DNA from: UJ101 sp965262705
Lineage (GTDB): Bacteria; Bacteroidota; Bacteroidia; Flavobacteriales; UJ101
Length of the DNA: 64,000 nucleotides
Assembly (NCBI GenBank): GCA_965262705.1
Contig: OZ253556.1
Coordinates: 1,426,001-1,490,000 of the forward strand
Direction of reading: 5' to 3'
Shown here: piece by piece, positions 19,053 through 28,029 of the stretch
Numbering within the stretch: the first letter of the stretch is position 1
Layout of the letters: each line of letters starts with the position of its first letter
Notes under the pieces: model-generated
The model's input: only the letters and a program-made list of their open reading frames with translations
The model's database searches: none
What the model was told of the DNA's origin: nothing
Translations under genes and position numbers: made by a program

Positions 19053-20079
19053 CGTGAGTTCGAGGGATAAGTTTTATCCAATTCTTTGTAGGTTATTTAT
19101 ATTGATGTTAGACTTTGAAGGGGGAGAAAGAATAGGCTATGAGTCCTGATATTAGGTTGGGGATAAAGTTTCCAAAACTTCTATGTCTTGTATGTTCTAT
19201 TTGACACTGATTTTTCAAGATATCATGGACACTTTCTATAACAGTTCTTTTTCTAAGCAGGATCTTGTCGTATATATTCATCCATGAGTTTTTCATATTT
19301 CTCTTTATTTTGGTCACTAAATGAATCCCATCAACAAAAAGCCTTTCAAACAAGTCTTTTCCTATATATCCTCTGTCAGCGAATATTTTGCCAAAAACTT
19401 CTGTCATCAAACGTTTTGTCTTTAAGCGGTGGTCTATCCTCCACATTCCCCTTGGTGTTCAGAAAATCAATCATTTCAACTCTCTCATTCATGATAATGT
19501 GGCGTTTAAACCCAAAAAACCAACCCATAGAACTTTTTCCTTTCTGGGCAATACCTTTAAAGACGCTATTTTGTTTCTCTCTTTTGTTATGACAGACTTT
19601 GATCAAGGTAGAATCTATGAAAGAGATTCCACTATACTTCCCTAGACAACGCAGTTGTAAGAACAAAACCATTGGGACTATTGCTTTTTGTTGCAATTCT
19701 ACAAATCGGCGGTAAGATACCGTTTGGAGGAAGTCCCTTTTCATATGTCTGCGTACATAGTTGATATAAAAATGCTTAAGACAGCGCGATACCCGCCCCG
19801 ATGAAAAAGTACCATAATGGTCATCACTTCACTTTGAGATAGTTTAGAGGCGCTCTTACGCCTTTTAATTCCAGCACCATCATTCAAGACTGTTTTTGTC
19901 AAGAACTTGGTTCATTTCAATACAAAAATCATCAATAAGACAACAAATATCGGTAATTTTATCTGTAGAAATCATAAGCAGAAAACAAGTTAAATATTTG
20001 AATTTAAATACTATAAATATACTTATTTCCTGCTTTTTCTACGACGATAAAACTCCTTTCCTTAAACCGAACTCACGTT
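19051..20079 (-). mobile_element. Decayed IS982-family insertion sequence
   Basis: The element is bounded by inverted repeats AACGTGAGTTCG (19051-19062) and CGAACTCACGTT (20068-20079), about 1029 bp apart, with one transposase gene on the minus strand. It lies between the convergent phytase and M1 peptidase genes. Similar sequence (AATTAA) flanks both ends, but a clear target duplication was not established. Confidence 0.8.
19108..19974 (-). pseudogene. IS982-family transposase, frameshifted
   Basis: Reading the minus strand, the N-terminus starts near 19974 (MISTDKITDICCLIDDFC), loses frame near NSLE, and continues in a second frame (SASKLSQSEVMTIMVLF, RCLKHFYINYVRRH, FIDSTLIKVCHNKR) until QNIR-stop near 19376. 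A third frame resumes just before (FADRGYIGKDLFE, RTVIESVHDILKNQC, ending SFSPFKV). The three DDE-type acidic residues are recognisable in DST, DRG and ES. At least two frameshifts make it inactive unless programmed frameshifting is used, which is unlikely for two sites. Confidence 0.82.
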
Positions 20080-20090
20080 AAGTTAATTCT

Positions 20091-20134
20091 TTCATTTTTA
20101 TCTATTCTGCAAGTCAGCGTAAGCTAAAGGGCTC
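20091..20134. repeat. MITE-like repeat fragment overlapping the end of the M1 peptidase gene
   Basis: Contains TTTTTATCTATTCTGCAAG and TCAGCGTAAGCTAAAGGGCTC. Read on the minus strand it encodes the last residues (SPLAYADLQNR) of the peptidase. Confidence 0.6.
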
Positions 20135-21816
20135 AACCCAATATAAAAATTTCTATTTATCTTGAAATTTAATAATTCTTTGGCCGTTATCTTCTGAGTT
20201 TTCCATTTTTCAGTGGGCGAGATCCATGTGTTAGAGGCGGCTAATTTTAATGGCATACGAAATCCTTTAACTACATTGATCCACTTATATTTTAATACAT
20301 TATGCTTTTTATCTATTCGATAGGCTAAAGTAGGAATTTTCGTAGTACGCAGATATTGATCGAAAAAAGGGGCTAAATCCATTGCTGTTCTCTGATTTAT
20401 ATAATCTTCAATCTGCTGTGTAGTAACGGTTTGATGATAAAAAGTTTTATTTAACCCACGTAATATTTCTCTAAACAGTTGATCATTATTTAAGACTTGA
20501 CGCAAGGTATGAATCATATTTGCGCCTTTGTAATACATATCTCCGCTTCCCTCTTTATGAACACCGTAAGGTCCGATAATCAGGCGGTCATTCTGAATCT
20601 TTTTTCGTGTTCCAATTACATAATCTGAAGCTGCTTGTTTACCCCATCTGCTTTCAATATAAAGCGTTTCTGAATAAGAGGTAAAACCTTCATGTACCCA
20701 CATATCTGCGAGGTCTTGGTTCGTGATATTATTGCCAAACCACTCATGCCCTGATTCGTGTACAATAATAAAATCCCAATTCAATCCTCGTCCGGTTCCA
20801 GATAAATCTTTACCTAGATAACCGTTTTGATAATGGTTACCATAAGCAATATTACTTTGATGTTCCATGCCTAAATAGGGCGATTCTACTAACTTATAAG
20901 AATCCTCGTAAAACGGATAGGGACCAAACCAATTTTCAAAAGCTTTTAGCATAGGTTTGACTTGCTTAAATTGTTCTTTTGCTTTACTCAAATTATAATC
21001 CAACACCCAGTAATCTAAATCTAACTTGCCGGACTCTCCGTTAAATTCATCTTTGAAATTTACATAATGCCCAATATAAGGCACAAGGTTATAGTTGTTA
21101 ATCGGATTTTTCACCTTCCAAATGAAGCGTGTTTTACCGTTTTTAAGCCGCTCCTTTCTTTTAAGCCTTCCATTCGCTATGGCGGTTAGACCATGGGGTA
21201 CTATAATAGACAAAGTAGCTCCGTCTTCAGGTTCATCTCCGAGATAATCCTTATTTGGAAACCATACGCTGGCACTTGCTCCTTGACAGGCTACGGACAT
21301 CCACGCTCTTCCCCGGTCATCTTTTTTGAAAACCCAACCCCCGTCCCATGGTCCATTTATCGCCACTTTTGGATGCCCTGAGAACGAGATGATGAGTTCG
21401 CTTAAAGTTGTTTTTTCTAATATTGTTTTATATTTTGAAAGCATCAGGAAATAAGCATTTCCCTCACGACGGATCTCACTAAGTAGTAAAGGGATCTTAT
21501 GATGCAAGTTGTTTGAATAAATAGATAAATAAACCGAGTCTATCCTCATCGGCTTTTGAAGGTCAATCTGCATCTGATATTTTTCAGGTCTTTTTATCTC
21601 ATCAAAAACGATACGTATATTTCCTTTTATAAATCTCCTTTTATAATTAGGCTCAATCGTAAGATCATAATATCTTACATCCCACCAATTTCTATAGGAA
21701 TTATTCATCCCGAGAAGACTATCCTGACGAGTAAAAGATAGCTTTTTCTTTTGGAATAATTGTGCTTGAATTAAATTACTTAGGACGATCAGTGTGATGA
21801 TAAAATACCTTTTCAT
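20098..21816 (-). CDS. M1-family zinc metallopeptidase (aminopeptidase N type), secreted
   Basis: The 572-residue protein has a signal peptide (MKRYFIITLIVLSNLIQAQ), an N-terminal beta domain (DVRYYDLTIEP), the variant exopeptidase motif YLGMEHQSN in place of GAMEN, and the zinc site HESGHEW with the third ligand Glu in WVHEGFTSYSE. It lacks the large C-terminal helical domain of E. coli PepN (870 residues), matching the short Bacteroidota form. It probably trims peptides outside the inner membrane. Its last residues come from a fragment of the MITE-like repeat, so its native tail has been replaced. Confidence 0.92.
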   Translation of the reverse strand: MKRYFIITLIVLSNLIQAQLFQKKKLSFTRQDSLLGMNNSYRNWWDVRYYDLTIEPNYKRRFIKGNIRIVFDEIKRPEKYQMQIDLQKPMRIDSVYLSIYSNNLHHKIPLLLSEIRREGNAYFLMLSKYKTILEKTTLSELIISFSGHPKVAINGPWDGGWVFKKDDRGRAWMSVACQGASASVWFPNKDYLGDEPEDGATLSIIVPHGLTAIANGRLKRKERLKNGKTRFIWKVKNPINNYNLVPYIGHYVNFKDEFNGESGKLDLDYWVLDYNLSKAKEQFKQVKPMLKAFENWFGPYPFYEDSYKLVESPYLGMEHQSNIAYGNHYQNGYLGKDLSGTGRGLNWDFIIVHESGHEWFGNNITNQDLADMWVHEGFTSYSETLYIESRWGKQAASDYVIGTRKKIQNDRLIIGPYGVHKEGSGDMYYKGANMIHTLRQVLNNDQLFREILRGLNKTFYHQTVTTQQIEDYINQRTAMDLAPFFDQYLRTTKIPTLAYRIDKKHNVLKYKWINVVKGFRMPLKLAASNTWISPTEKWKTQKITAKELLNFKINRNFYIGLSPLAYADLQNR

Positions 21817-21819
21817 AAA

Positions 21820-21899
21820 CCTTTTTATGTGTTCTGCAACGGTCTAAAATTACCAAAATTTTTTATTTTATGCGCTTTTTGCAAAAACGCATTCTAACA
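21820..21899. repeat. MITE-like repeat fragments upstream of the M1 peptidase
   Basis: CTTTTTATGTGTTCTGCAAC followed by GGTCT, then a second piece GCGCTTTTTGCAAAAACGCA. These sit in the promoter region of the minus-strand peptidase. Confidence 0.55.
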
Positions 21900-21945
21900 A
21901 ATGAAAATAAGCACAAGCGAGAGATATCACCCTATTTTATTTCTT

Positions 21946-22044
21946 GGGCGTTCCCGCCTAACGGCGGTCGGGCTATCCGCTCAATCTTTTTCTTGGGGCG
22001 AAACGATGCCCCAAGAAAAAGGATACCGCTGCTATCCCTAACGC
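21946..22044. other. Structured GC-rich palindromic element, candidate structured RNA or REP-type repeat
   Basis: In an otherwise AT-rich gap, this 99-base block has an outer pair GCGTT (21948-21952) / AACGC (22040-22044), a small hairpin CCGCC-TAAC-GGCGG (21954-21967), and a perfect 14-bp stem CTTTTTCTTGGGGC (21986-21999) / GCCCCAAGAAAAAG (22008-22021) with an 8-base loop. The flanking core reads GTCGGGCTATCCGCTC and GGATACCGCTGCTATCCC. From memory, blocks with the same core and a variable distal hairpin are widespread in Bacteroidota genomes, but I cannot check that. Orientation and function are unknown. Confidence 0.5.
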
Positions 22045-22163
22045 TCTCCCCGCAAAATCCCTTTGATGAATACAACATAAAAACTCTTTCGTTTTGCTAA
22101 CTGGCAACTCAACTCTACACATTTTGAAAGGACTATGGAGAAAAACAAAAGGATTAATTTACT

Positions 22164-22328
22164 GAGACCGTTGCAGAACACATAGAAAAGTATGAAAAAG
22201 AAAGCATTTAGCTTCAAACGGCGACCTTCTGAAAAAATGAAAATCCTCCACACCCATTAGGTTGCTCCGGTGTTTAATTTTTATCGGGCGTTGCATTTTT
22301 TTGCTAAAGTGCTTTTTGCAACAGTCTC
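22164..22328. repeat. Full-length MITE-like repeat, TSD TTACT
   Basis: Starts GAGACCGTTGCAGAACACAT and ends GCTTTTTGCAACAGTCTC. The five bases TTACT flank it on both sides (22159-22163 and 22329-22333), an exact target-site duplication. It lies upstream of the second hsdR. Confidence 0.9.
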
Positions 22329-22391
22329 TTACTGACGAGCCGCAGCTAAAAAAGTAAAATAAAAACATTTCAAAAAGAGGATATAAACCCT

Positions 22392-22399
22392 TACCTTTG
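22392..22399 (+). promoter_or_regulatory. -7 promoter box for hsdR of locus 2
   Basis: TACCTTTG matches TAnnTTTG and lies 42 bases before the ATG at 22442. Confidence 0.5.
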
Positions 22400-22441
22400 T
22401 TAGCCAGTAAAACAGTTTAATCCCTCAGAGTAGAAAAAGGA

Positions 22442-25423
22442 ATGACAGCAGAAAGCCAAATAGAAAACCGCTTAATCGAAAAACTCAAGGAGTTGAAATA
22501 TACCCATCGAACAGATATTACCGATAGAGAACGCCTTGAGCATAATTTTAGAAAAAAGTTTGAAGCCCTTAACCAAGTTCAATTAACCGATGCAGAATTT
22601 AGCCGTTTGCTCAATGAAATGGTTACTGCCGATGTTTTTAATGCGTCGAAGGTCTTACGAGAACGGAACACATTTATACGCGAAGATGATACCCCGCTGC
22701 ATTACACCTTAGTAAACCTCAAAGACTGGTGCAAAAACGAGTTTGAAGTCATTAACCAATTACGCATCAACACCCATAACAGTTATCGTCGCTATGATGT
22801 GATTTTGCTGATGAACGGCATACCCGTAGTGCAGGTGGAGCTTAAGGCGATGCAGGTAAGCCCCCGCCGTGCCATGGAGCAAATTGTCCGTTACAAAAAA
22901 GACCGGGGCAATGGTTATACGAACACCCTGCTGTGCTTTATACAGCTTTTTATCGTCAGCAATCAAACCGATACGTATTATTTTGCTAACAACTCTGATA
23001 AGCATTTCCAATTTAATGCAGACGAACAATTTTTACCCGTATATCGGTGGGCGGATAAAAAGAACCAAAAAATCACCCATTTAGAGGCGTTCACCCGCGC
23101 ATTTCTTCCCAAGTGCAGTCTGGGGAAAATGATCAGCCGATATATGGTGCTCATCGCCACGGAGCAAAAGTTATTAATCATGCGCCCCTATCAAATCTAT
23201 GCCGTAGAAGCCATCGTGGACTGCATTGACGAGAACCGGGGCAATGGTTATATCTGGCATACGACCGGCAGCGGGAAAACCCTTACTTCATTTAAAGCCT
23301 CCACGCTGCTCAAGGATAAGCCCGAGATCGAAAAATGCCTGTTTGTAGTGGACCGCAAAGACTTAGACCGCCAAACCCGCCAAGAGTTTAATAAATTTCA
23401 GGAAGGCTGCGTAGAAGAGAATACCAATACCCATACATTGGTGCAGCGCTTGCTGTCAAGAGATTATGCCAATAAGGTGATGGTTACCACCATCCAGAAG
23501 CTCGGGCTGGCTTTAGGCGGTAAAAACAAGAAAAACTACAAAGAGCAGCTTAAACCACTGCGCGAAAAGCGCATGGTCTTTATCTTTGATGAGTGCCACC
23601 GCTCACAATTTGGCGAAAACCACCAAGCCATTAAAGAATTTTTTCCTAAGGCGCAGCTCTTTGGCTTTACCGGCACGCCCATATTTGGAGAAAATGCAAC
23701 TTATCAGCAAAGAGAAGGGACTACCGGCTCTTTTAAAACTACTGAAGATATTTTTGAAAACCCGCTGCATGCCTATACCATTGCCCATGCCATTGAGGAT
23801 AAAAATGTATTGCGTTTTCACATAGATTATTTTGATAAAAAAGCAGCCTCCAGCCATTCACACAATACCCGAGAGCGGTTAGAGACGGTGGTTAGAGAAA
23901 TACTGAAAAAGCACGATGCAGCTACGCACGAACGCTGCTTTAATGCCCTGTTTGCGGTGTCATCTATCAATGATGCAATCGAATATTACGAATTATTCAA
24001 AACGATTCAAACGGAGAAACAAGAAGAGAAACAAGAGAAAGAAGAAAATTTCCAGCCGCTGAACATTGCCTGTGTATTCTCGCCGCCTGCGGAAGGGAAT
24101 AAAGATATAAAGCAGATACAAGAGGATTTACCCCAAGAAAAGGAAGATAATTTAAAAGAACCTAAAAAGAAAAAAGCGGCATTAACAAAAATAATTACGG
24201 ATTATAACGAGCAGTACGCTACCAACCATACCATAAATAATTTTGACCTTTACTATCAGGATGTACAAAAGCGCATCAAAGACCAGCAGTATCCGAATAA
24301 AGACTATCCACGCAAAGAGAAAATAGATATCGTAATCGTCGTAGATATGCTGCTCACCGGCTTCGACTCTAAGTATCTCAACACCCTGTACGTAGATAAA
24401 AACCTTAGCTACCATCGTTTAATTCAAGCCTATTCACGTACCAACCGAGTATTAAATGACACAAAACCCTTTGGTAATATTCTTGATTTCCGAGGGCAAG
24501 AAGATAAAGTAGATCAAGCCATAGAATTATTTTCCGGTGCATCGGTCTCTCAGCCCAAAGAAATCTGGTTAGTTGAGCCGGCACCAGCAGTCATTGAAAA
24601 GCTGAAAAAAGCCAAAAGCGTGCTGGATGGCTTTATGCAGTCGCAGGGCTTAGCATGCGCCCCTGAACAAGTGGCTAATTTAAAAGGCGACGAAGCAAAG
24701 GGCGAATTTATTCATCACTTTAAAGAAGTGCAGCGCCTGAAAACAAAACTCGACCAATATACCGACTTAAGCGATGAGCAAACCCAAACCATAGCACAGT
24801 TGCTGCCCGAAGATACCTTGCCAGCTTTTAAAAGAAGCTATCTCGACCTAGCTCAAGACCTTAAAAAAAGACAAGACCGCAACAACGAAAAAGAAAGCAG
24901 CCCCTTGCAGCAAACCGATTTTGAATTGCTGCTGTTCAACTCGGTCGTGATAGACTATGATTATATCATGGGTTTATGCTCAAACTATACCTACCCCGAT
25001 AAACAGAAAATGACCAAAGCGCAGATAAGCGCGTTGATGGCAGCCGATGCAAAGTTCATAGACGAAAAAGAGGTGATCAATGCCTATATTGATACTTTAG
25101 AAGTAGGTACGAAGCAGCGTTTTGAAGAAATAAAACAAAATTATGACCGCTTTAAAAAAGAGCGGTATGCCCAAGAACTCAAGGCAATAGCCGAGAAGCA
25201 TGGGCTGAACCCGGACATATTGCAGGCATTTGTAGAGAATATTATGCAACGCATGATTTTTGACGGCGAAGCCTTAACGGATTTACTAACCCCCTTAAAT
25301 TTAAGATGGAGAGACCGCACCCAAAAAGAGTTGGCATTGATGAAAGACCTAACCCCTCTATTAAAAAAACGAACCAAAGGACGAGGTGAAATCTCAGGGC
25401 TTTCTGCCTATGAAAACCTATAA
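22442..25423 (+). CDS. hsdR: Type I restriction endonuclease subunit R (locus 2)
   Basis: A 993-residue HsdR of the HsdR-family type I enzymes. The nuclease core is near residues 118-135 (YDVILLMNG, then VQVELKAMQ). Helicase motifs are WHTTGSGKT near 275, IFDECHRSQFG near 382, GFTGTPIFGEN, LLTGFDSKYL and QAYSRTNR. It cuts DNA after translocation when HsdS/HsdM sites are unmethylated. It differs strongly from the hsdR at 9582, so the two systems are independent. This locus is visibly richer in G and C than its surroundings, suggesting horizontal gain. The usual order is altered: hsdR comes first and hsdM last. Confidence 0.95.
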   Translation: MTAESQIENRLIEKLKELKYTHRTDITDRERLEHNFRKKFEALNQVQLTDAEFSRLLNEMVTADVFNASKVLRERNTFIREDDTPLHYTLVNLKDWCKNEFEVINQLRINTHNSYRRYDVILLMNGIPVVQVELKAMQVSPRRAMEQIVRYKKDRGNGYTNTLLCFIQLFIVSNQTDTYYFANNSDKHFQFNADEQFLPVYRWADKKNQKITHLEAFTRAFLPKCSLGKMISRYMVLIATEQKLLIMRPYQIYAVEAIVDCIDENRGNGYIWHTTGSGKTLTSFKASTLLKDKPEIEKCLFVVDRKDLDRQTRQEFNKFQEGCVEENTNTHTLVQRLLSRDYANKVMVTTIQKLGLALGGKNKKNYKEQLKPLREKRMVFIFDECHRSQFGENHQAIKEFFPKAQLFGFTGTPIFGENATYQQREGTTGSFKTTEDIFENPLHAYTIAHAIEDKNVLRFHIDYFDKKAASSHSHNTRERLETVVREILKKHDAATHERCFNALFAVSSINDAIEYYELFKTIQTEKQEEKQEKEENFQPLNIACVFSPPAEGNKDIKQIQEDLPQEKEDNLKEPKKKKAALTKIITDYNEQYATNHTINNFDLYYQDVQKRIKDQQYPNKDYPRKEKIDIVIVVDMLLTGFDSKYLNTLYVDKNLSYHRLIQAYSRTNRVLNDTKPFGNILDFRGQEDKVDQAIELFSGASVSQPKEIWLVEPAPAVIEKLKKAKSVLDGFMQSQGLACAPEQVANLKGDEAKGEFIHHFKEVQRLKTKLDQYTDLSDEQTQTIAQLLPEDTLPAFKRSYLDLAQDLKKRQDRNNEKESSPLQQTDFELLLFNSVVIDYDYIMGLCSNYTYPDKQKMTKAQISALMAADAKFIDEKEVINAYIDTLEVGTKQRFEEIKQNYDRFKKERYAQELKAIAEKHGLNPDILQAFVENIMQRMIFDGEALTDLLTPLNLRWRDRTQKELALMKDLTPLLKKRTKGRGEISGLSAYENL

Positions 25424-25442
25424 AGAACAAGAGAAAACCTCC

Positions 25443-25626
25443 GCTAGTAAGGTGAACCCTCTCTAAGCTATAGGCAAGAACCCTTTCAGCTAGTAGGGTG
25501 AAACTCCTCTAAGCTATAGGCAAGAACCCTTTCAGCTAGTAAGGTGAAACTCCTCTAAGCTATAGCTTAGCACTCTTCTTGCTAGTAGGGTAGATCCTCT
25601 CTAAGCTATAGGGCAGCGCCCCGCTG
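25443..25626. repeat. Four tandem 46-bp repeats between hsdR and hsdS
   Basis: Exactly four head-to-tail 46-base units, each opening GCTAGTAAGG or GCTAGTAGGG and containing CTCTAAGCTATAG. Units 1 and 2 are nearly identical, 3 and 4 diverge at the 3' end. Each unit seems to be two related halves (GCTAGTA... and GCTATAG...). Unit 3 contains a perfect 16-base palindrome CTAAGCTATAGCTTAG (25555-25570). No spacers and no coding frame. Confidence 0.9.
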
Positions 25627-25675
25627 ACTTTTTCCTTTCGCGATTATAAAGAAGAGAACGCTTGCTTATTTTGAC

Positions 25676-25683
25676 TATCTTTG
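25676..25683 (+). promoter_or_regulatory. -7 promoter box for the hsdS-prrC-hsdM unit
   Basis: TATCTTTG matches TAnnTTTG, 32 bases before ATG 25716. It lies inside a longer open frame beginning at 25662 and argues for the 25716 start. Confidence 0.5.
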
Positions 25684-25715
25684 AGCCTAATTGCCATAAT
25701 AAGCAAGCCCGCAAG

Positions 25716-26903
25716 ATGGACAAAACAAAGAAAGAAGCTGACGAAAACCAAAGTAAGCACACACTTACCCCCAAACTGCGCTTCCCTGAGTTTCAAGGGG
25801 CTGGGGCGTGGGAGGAGAAAAAGCTGGGGGAAATAGCTGATATAAGAACAGGCAAAAAAAATTTACAGGATAAAAAGGATAATGGTATATACCCTTTTTT
25901 TGTAAGGTCTAAAAATATAGAAAAAATAGACTCTTATTCATATGACGGAGAAGCTATTCTAATACCAGGTGATGGTCAAATTGGACAAGTTTATCATTAT
26001 ATAAATGGTAAATTTGATTATCATCAAAGGGTCTATAAAATTAGTGATGGTAAAAATTTAAATTTACAATATTTATATTTTTATTTATCCCTTTATTTTT
26101 ACAAATACGCTATTAGCTTTAGTGTAAAAGCAACCGTTGATTCTTTACGATTACCAATTATCAAAAGTTTTAAAATTAAAGCCCCCTCTCTTCCTGAACA
26201 AAAAAAAATTGCAGATTGCCTGTCTTCTTTAGATGAGTTGATTGAGATGCAAGAGCAAAAACTCAAAACCCTTAAAAAACATAAAAAAGGGCTGATGCAG
26301 CAGCTTTTTCCAGCTGAAGGTGAAACTACCCCCAAACTGCGCTTCCCCGAATTTCAAAAGGCAGGGGCGTGGGAGGAGAAGGAAATTGGTCAAATATTTA
26401 ATTTGAAACGTGGATGCGTGCTTTCCATGAATCTTATAAAATTTGAACAGACAAGAAAGTTTACCTATCCAGTTTATTCATCACAAACAAAAAACAATGG
26501 CTTAACTGGCTATTATCAAGAGTTTCTTTACGAGGATGCTATAACGTGGACTACTGACGGCGCAAACGCTGGCGATGTAAATTATCGTGAGGGTAGATTT
26601 TATTGTACAAATGTTTGTGGTGTTTTATTAGAGAAGGATGGATATTCTGGATATGCCAATCTTTTTACTGCTTCAATATTAAACTCAGTATCAAAAAATC
26701 ATGTTTCTTATGTCGGTAATCCAAAACTTATGAATGGAGTCATGAGCAAAATAATTATCCCATTCCCCTCTCTTCCCGAGCAACAAAAAATTGCGGCTTG
26801 TCTGTCTTCTTTAGATGAGTTGATTGCAGCACAAGAGCAAAAACTCGAAACCCTTAAAAAACATAAAAAAGGGCTGATGCAGCAGTTGTTTCCAACTATA
26901 TAA
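25716..26903 (+). CDS. hsdS: Type I restriction-modification specificity subunit S (locus 2)
   Basis: The start at 25716 gives 395 residues beginning MDKTKKEAD. It has the classic duplicated plan: each half opens with TPKLRFPEFQ-x2-GAWEE, then a variable target-recognition domain, then a conserved helix (SLPEQ, CLSSLDELI, QEQKL, LKKHKKGLMQQLFP). The two halves set the two parts of the split DNA target. The conserved segments are near-identical at DNA level as well (around 25765 and 26328, and around 26261 and 26847), which provides homology for swapping domains. It is followed 10 bases later by the PrrC-like gene. Confidence 0.94.
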   Translation: MDKTKKEADENQSKHTLTPKLRFPEFQGAGAWEEKKLGEIADIRTGKKNLQDKKDNGIYPFFVRSKNIEKIDSYSYDGEAILIPGDGQIGQVYHYINGKFDYHQRVYKISDGKNLNLQYLYFYLSLYFYKYAISFSVKATVDSLRLPIIKSFKIKAPSLPEQKKIADCLSSLDELIEMQEQKLKTLKKHKKGLMQQLFPAEGETTPKLRFPEFQKAGAWEEKEIGQIFNLKRGCVLSMNLIKFEQTRKFTYPVYSSQTKNNGLTGYYQEFLYEDAITWTTDGANAGDVNYREGRFYCTNVCGVLLEKDGYSGYANLFTASILNSVSKNHVSYVGNPKLMNGVMSKIIIPFPSLPEQQKIAACLSSLDELIAAQEQKLETLKKHKKGLMQQLFPTI

Positions 26904-26913
26904 CATAAAAGAA

Positions 26914-27999
26914 ATGAGCAACGATATAGAATACGAAAATTTATCAGAACTTACAGATAAACTACAGTGTGATTTAAAGGAAAATGAAGACTTAAATAAA
27001 GAAGATAAACCACGGAAAGACTTAAAGGATAAAGATTTTATACTGCTCTATGCCTATAATGGGATAGGGAAAACAAGACTTTCCATGGAATTTAAAGATA
27101 AAGGAAAAAATGGTGATACGCGAGATACCCTTTATTTTAATGCCTTCACCGAAGACTTATTCACCTGGGACAATGACCTTGAAGGCGATGCCGAACGAGT
27201 GCTCATGCTTAATAAATATTCCCGCTTCTTTAACTGTCTGAAAAGTTTTGAAATGGAGACCCGCATTAAAGATTACTTATGGAACTACGCCGATTTTGAT
27301 TTCCAAATTGACTACAAAGAAATGAGCATTGCTTTTTCAAGAGGAAATGAGGATAATATTAAAATATCTCGGGGTGAGGAAAATATCTTTATTTGGTGCT
27401 TTTTTCTCGTAATTGTTCAACTTGCCAAGGATGAAGACATTGAAGCCTATTCCTGGGTGAAATATATCTACATTGACGACCCCATTTCCTCCCTTGATGA
27501 AAATAACACGATCGCTGTAGCAGTTGAATTATCAAAAATACTAAAGGAAGGCAAAAAGATAAAGACCGTTATTTCATCTCACCATAGCCTATTTTTTAAT
27601 GTGATGTGCAATGCACTTAAAAAATCCGAAAAGTATTTCCTGAGCAGAAATAAAATTACAAAAACGTATAGCCTGGAAAATACTACCGACAAGCCGTTCT
27701 TTTATAACGTGGCGATGTTGAAAGAACTTAAAGAAGCATCGGATAAGGGCAATCTTTTTACCTATCACTTCAACATACTGCGAAGTATATTAGAAAAAAC
27801 TGCCGTTTTTTTTGGATATAATCGTTTCTCAGACTGTATTAAAGGTGATAAAAATGAGAAGTTATACGCCCGAGTGTTAAACGTGTTAAGCCATGGTAAT
27901 TACCCTATTTACAAACCAACAAAAATGGTTCATGATAATAAAGAGCGATTTAAAGAAATATTAGAAGCATTTATTAGTAAATATAAATTCAATGTATAA
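26914..27999 (+). CDS. PrrC-like ABC-ATPase with C-terminal HEPN/anticodon-nuclease-like domain
   Basis: A 361-residue protein between hsdS and hsdM. ATPase: Walker A AYNGIGKT at 47-54, ABC signature-like ISRGEEN at 151-157, Walker B/D-loop IYIDDPISSLD at 185-195, switch His SSHH at 221-224. C-terminal helices hold R290-x3-E294 and H327 in LSHGNYP; the PrrC anticodon-nuclease triad is Arg-x3-Glu plus His 32 residues later, here 33. R320-x6-H327 also resembles the HEPN RNase motif. Size is close to PrrC (396). In E. coli, PrrC is held silent by a type I enzyme and cuts tRNA-Lys when the enzyme is inhibited. Same role here is inference; the tRNA target is unknown. Confidence 0.65.
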   Translation: MSNDIEYENLSELTDKLQCDLKENEDLNKEDKPRKDLKDKDFILLYAYNGIGKTRLSMEFKDKGKNGDTRDTLYFNAFTEDLFTWDNDLEGDAERVLMLNKYSRFFNCLKSFEMETRIKDYLWNYADFDFQIDYKEMSIAFSRGNEDNIKISRGEENIFIWCFFLVIVQLAKDEDIEAYSWVKYIYIDDPISSLDENNTIAVAVELSKILKEGKKIKTVISSHHSLFFNVMCNALKKSEKYFLSRNKITKTYSLENTTDKPFFYNVAMLKELKEASDKGNLFTYHFNILRSILEKTAVFFGYNRFSDCIKGDKNEKLYARVLNVLSHGNYPIYKPTKMVHDNKERFKEILEAFISKYKFNV

Positions 28000-28029
28000 G
28001 GACTTTTTTATAATTAAACTAACCTACCT

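Noticed and set aside
25443..25626. CRISPR array
   Set aside because: The 46-base units follow each other with no spacers and no cas genes are near.
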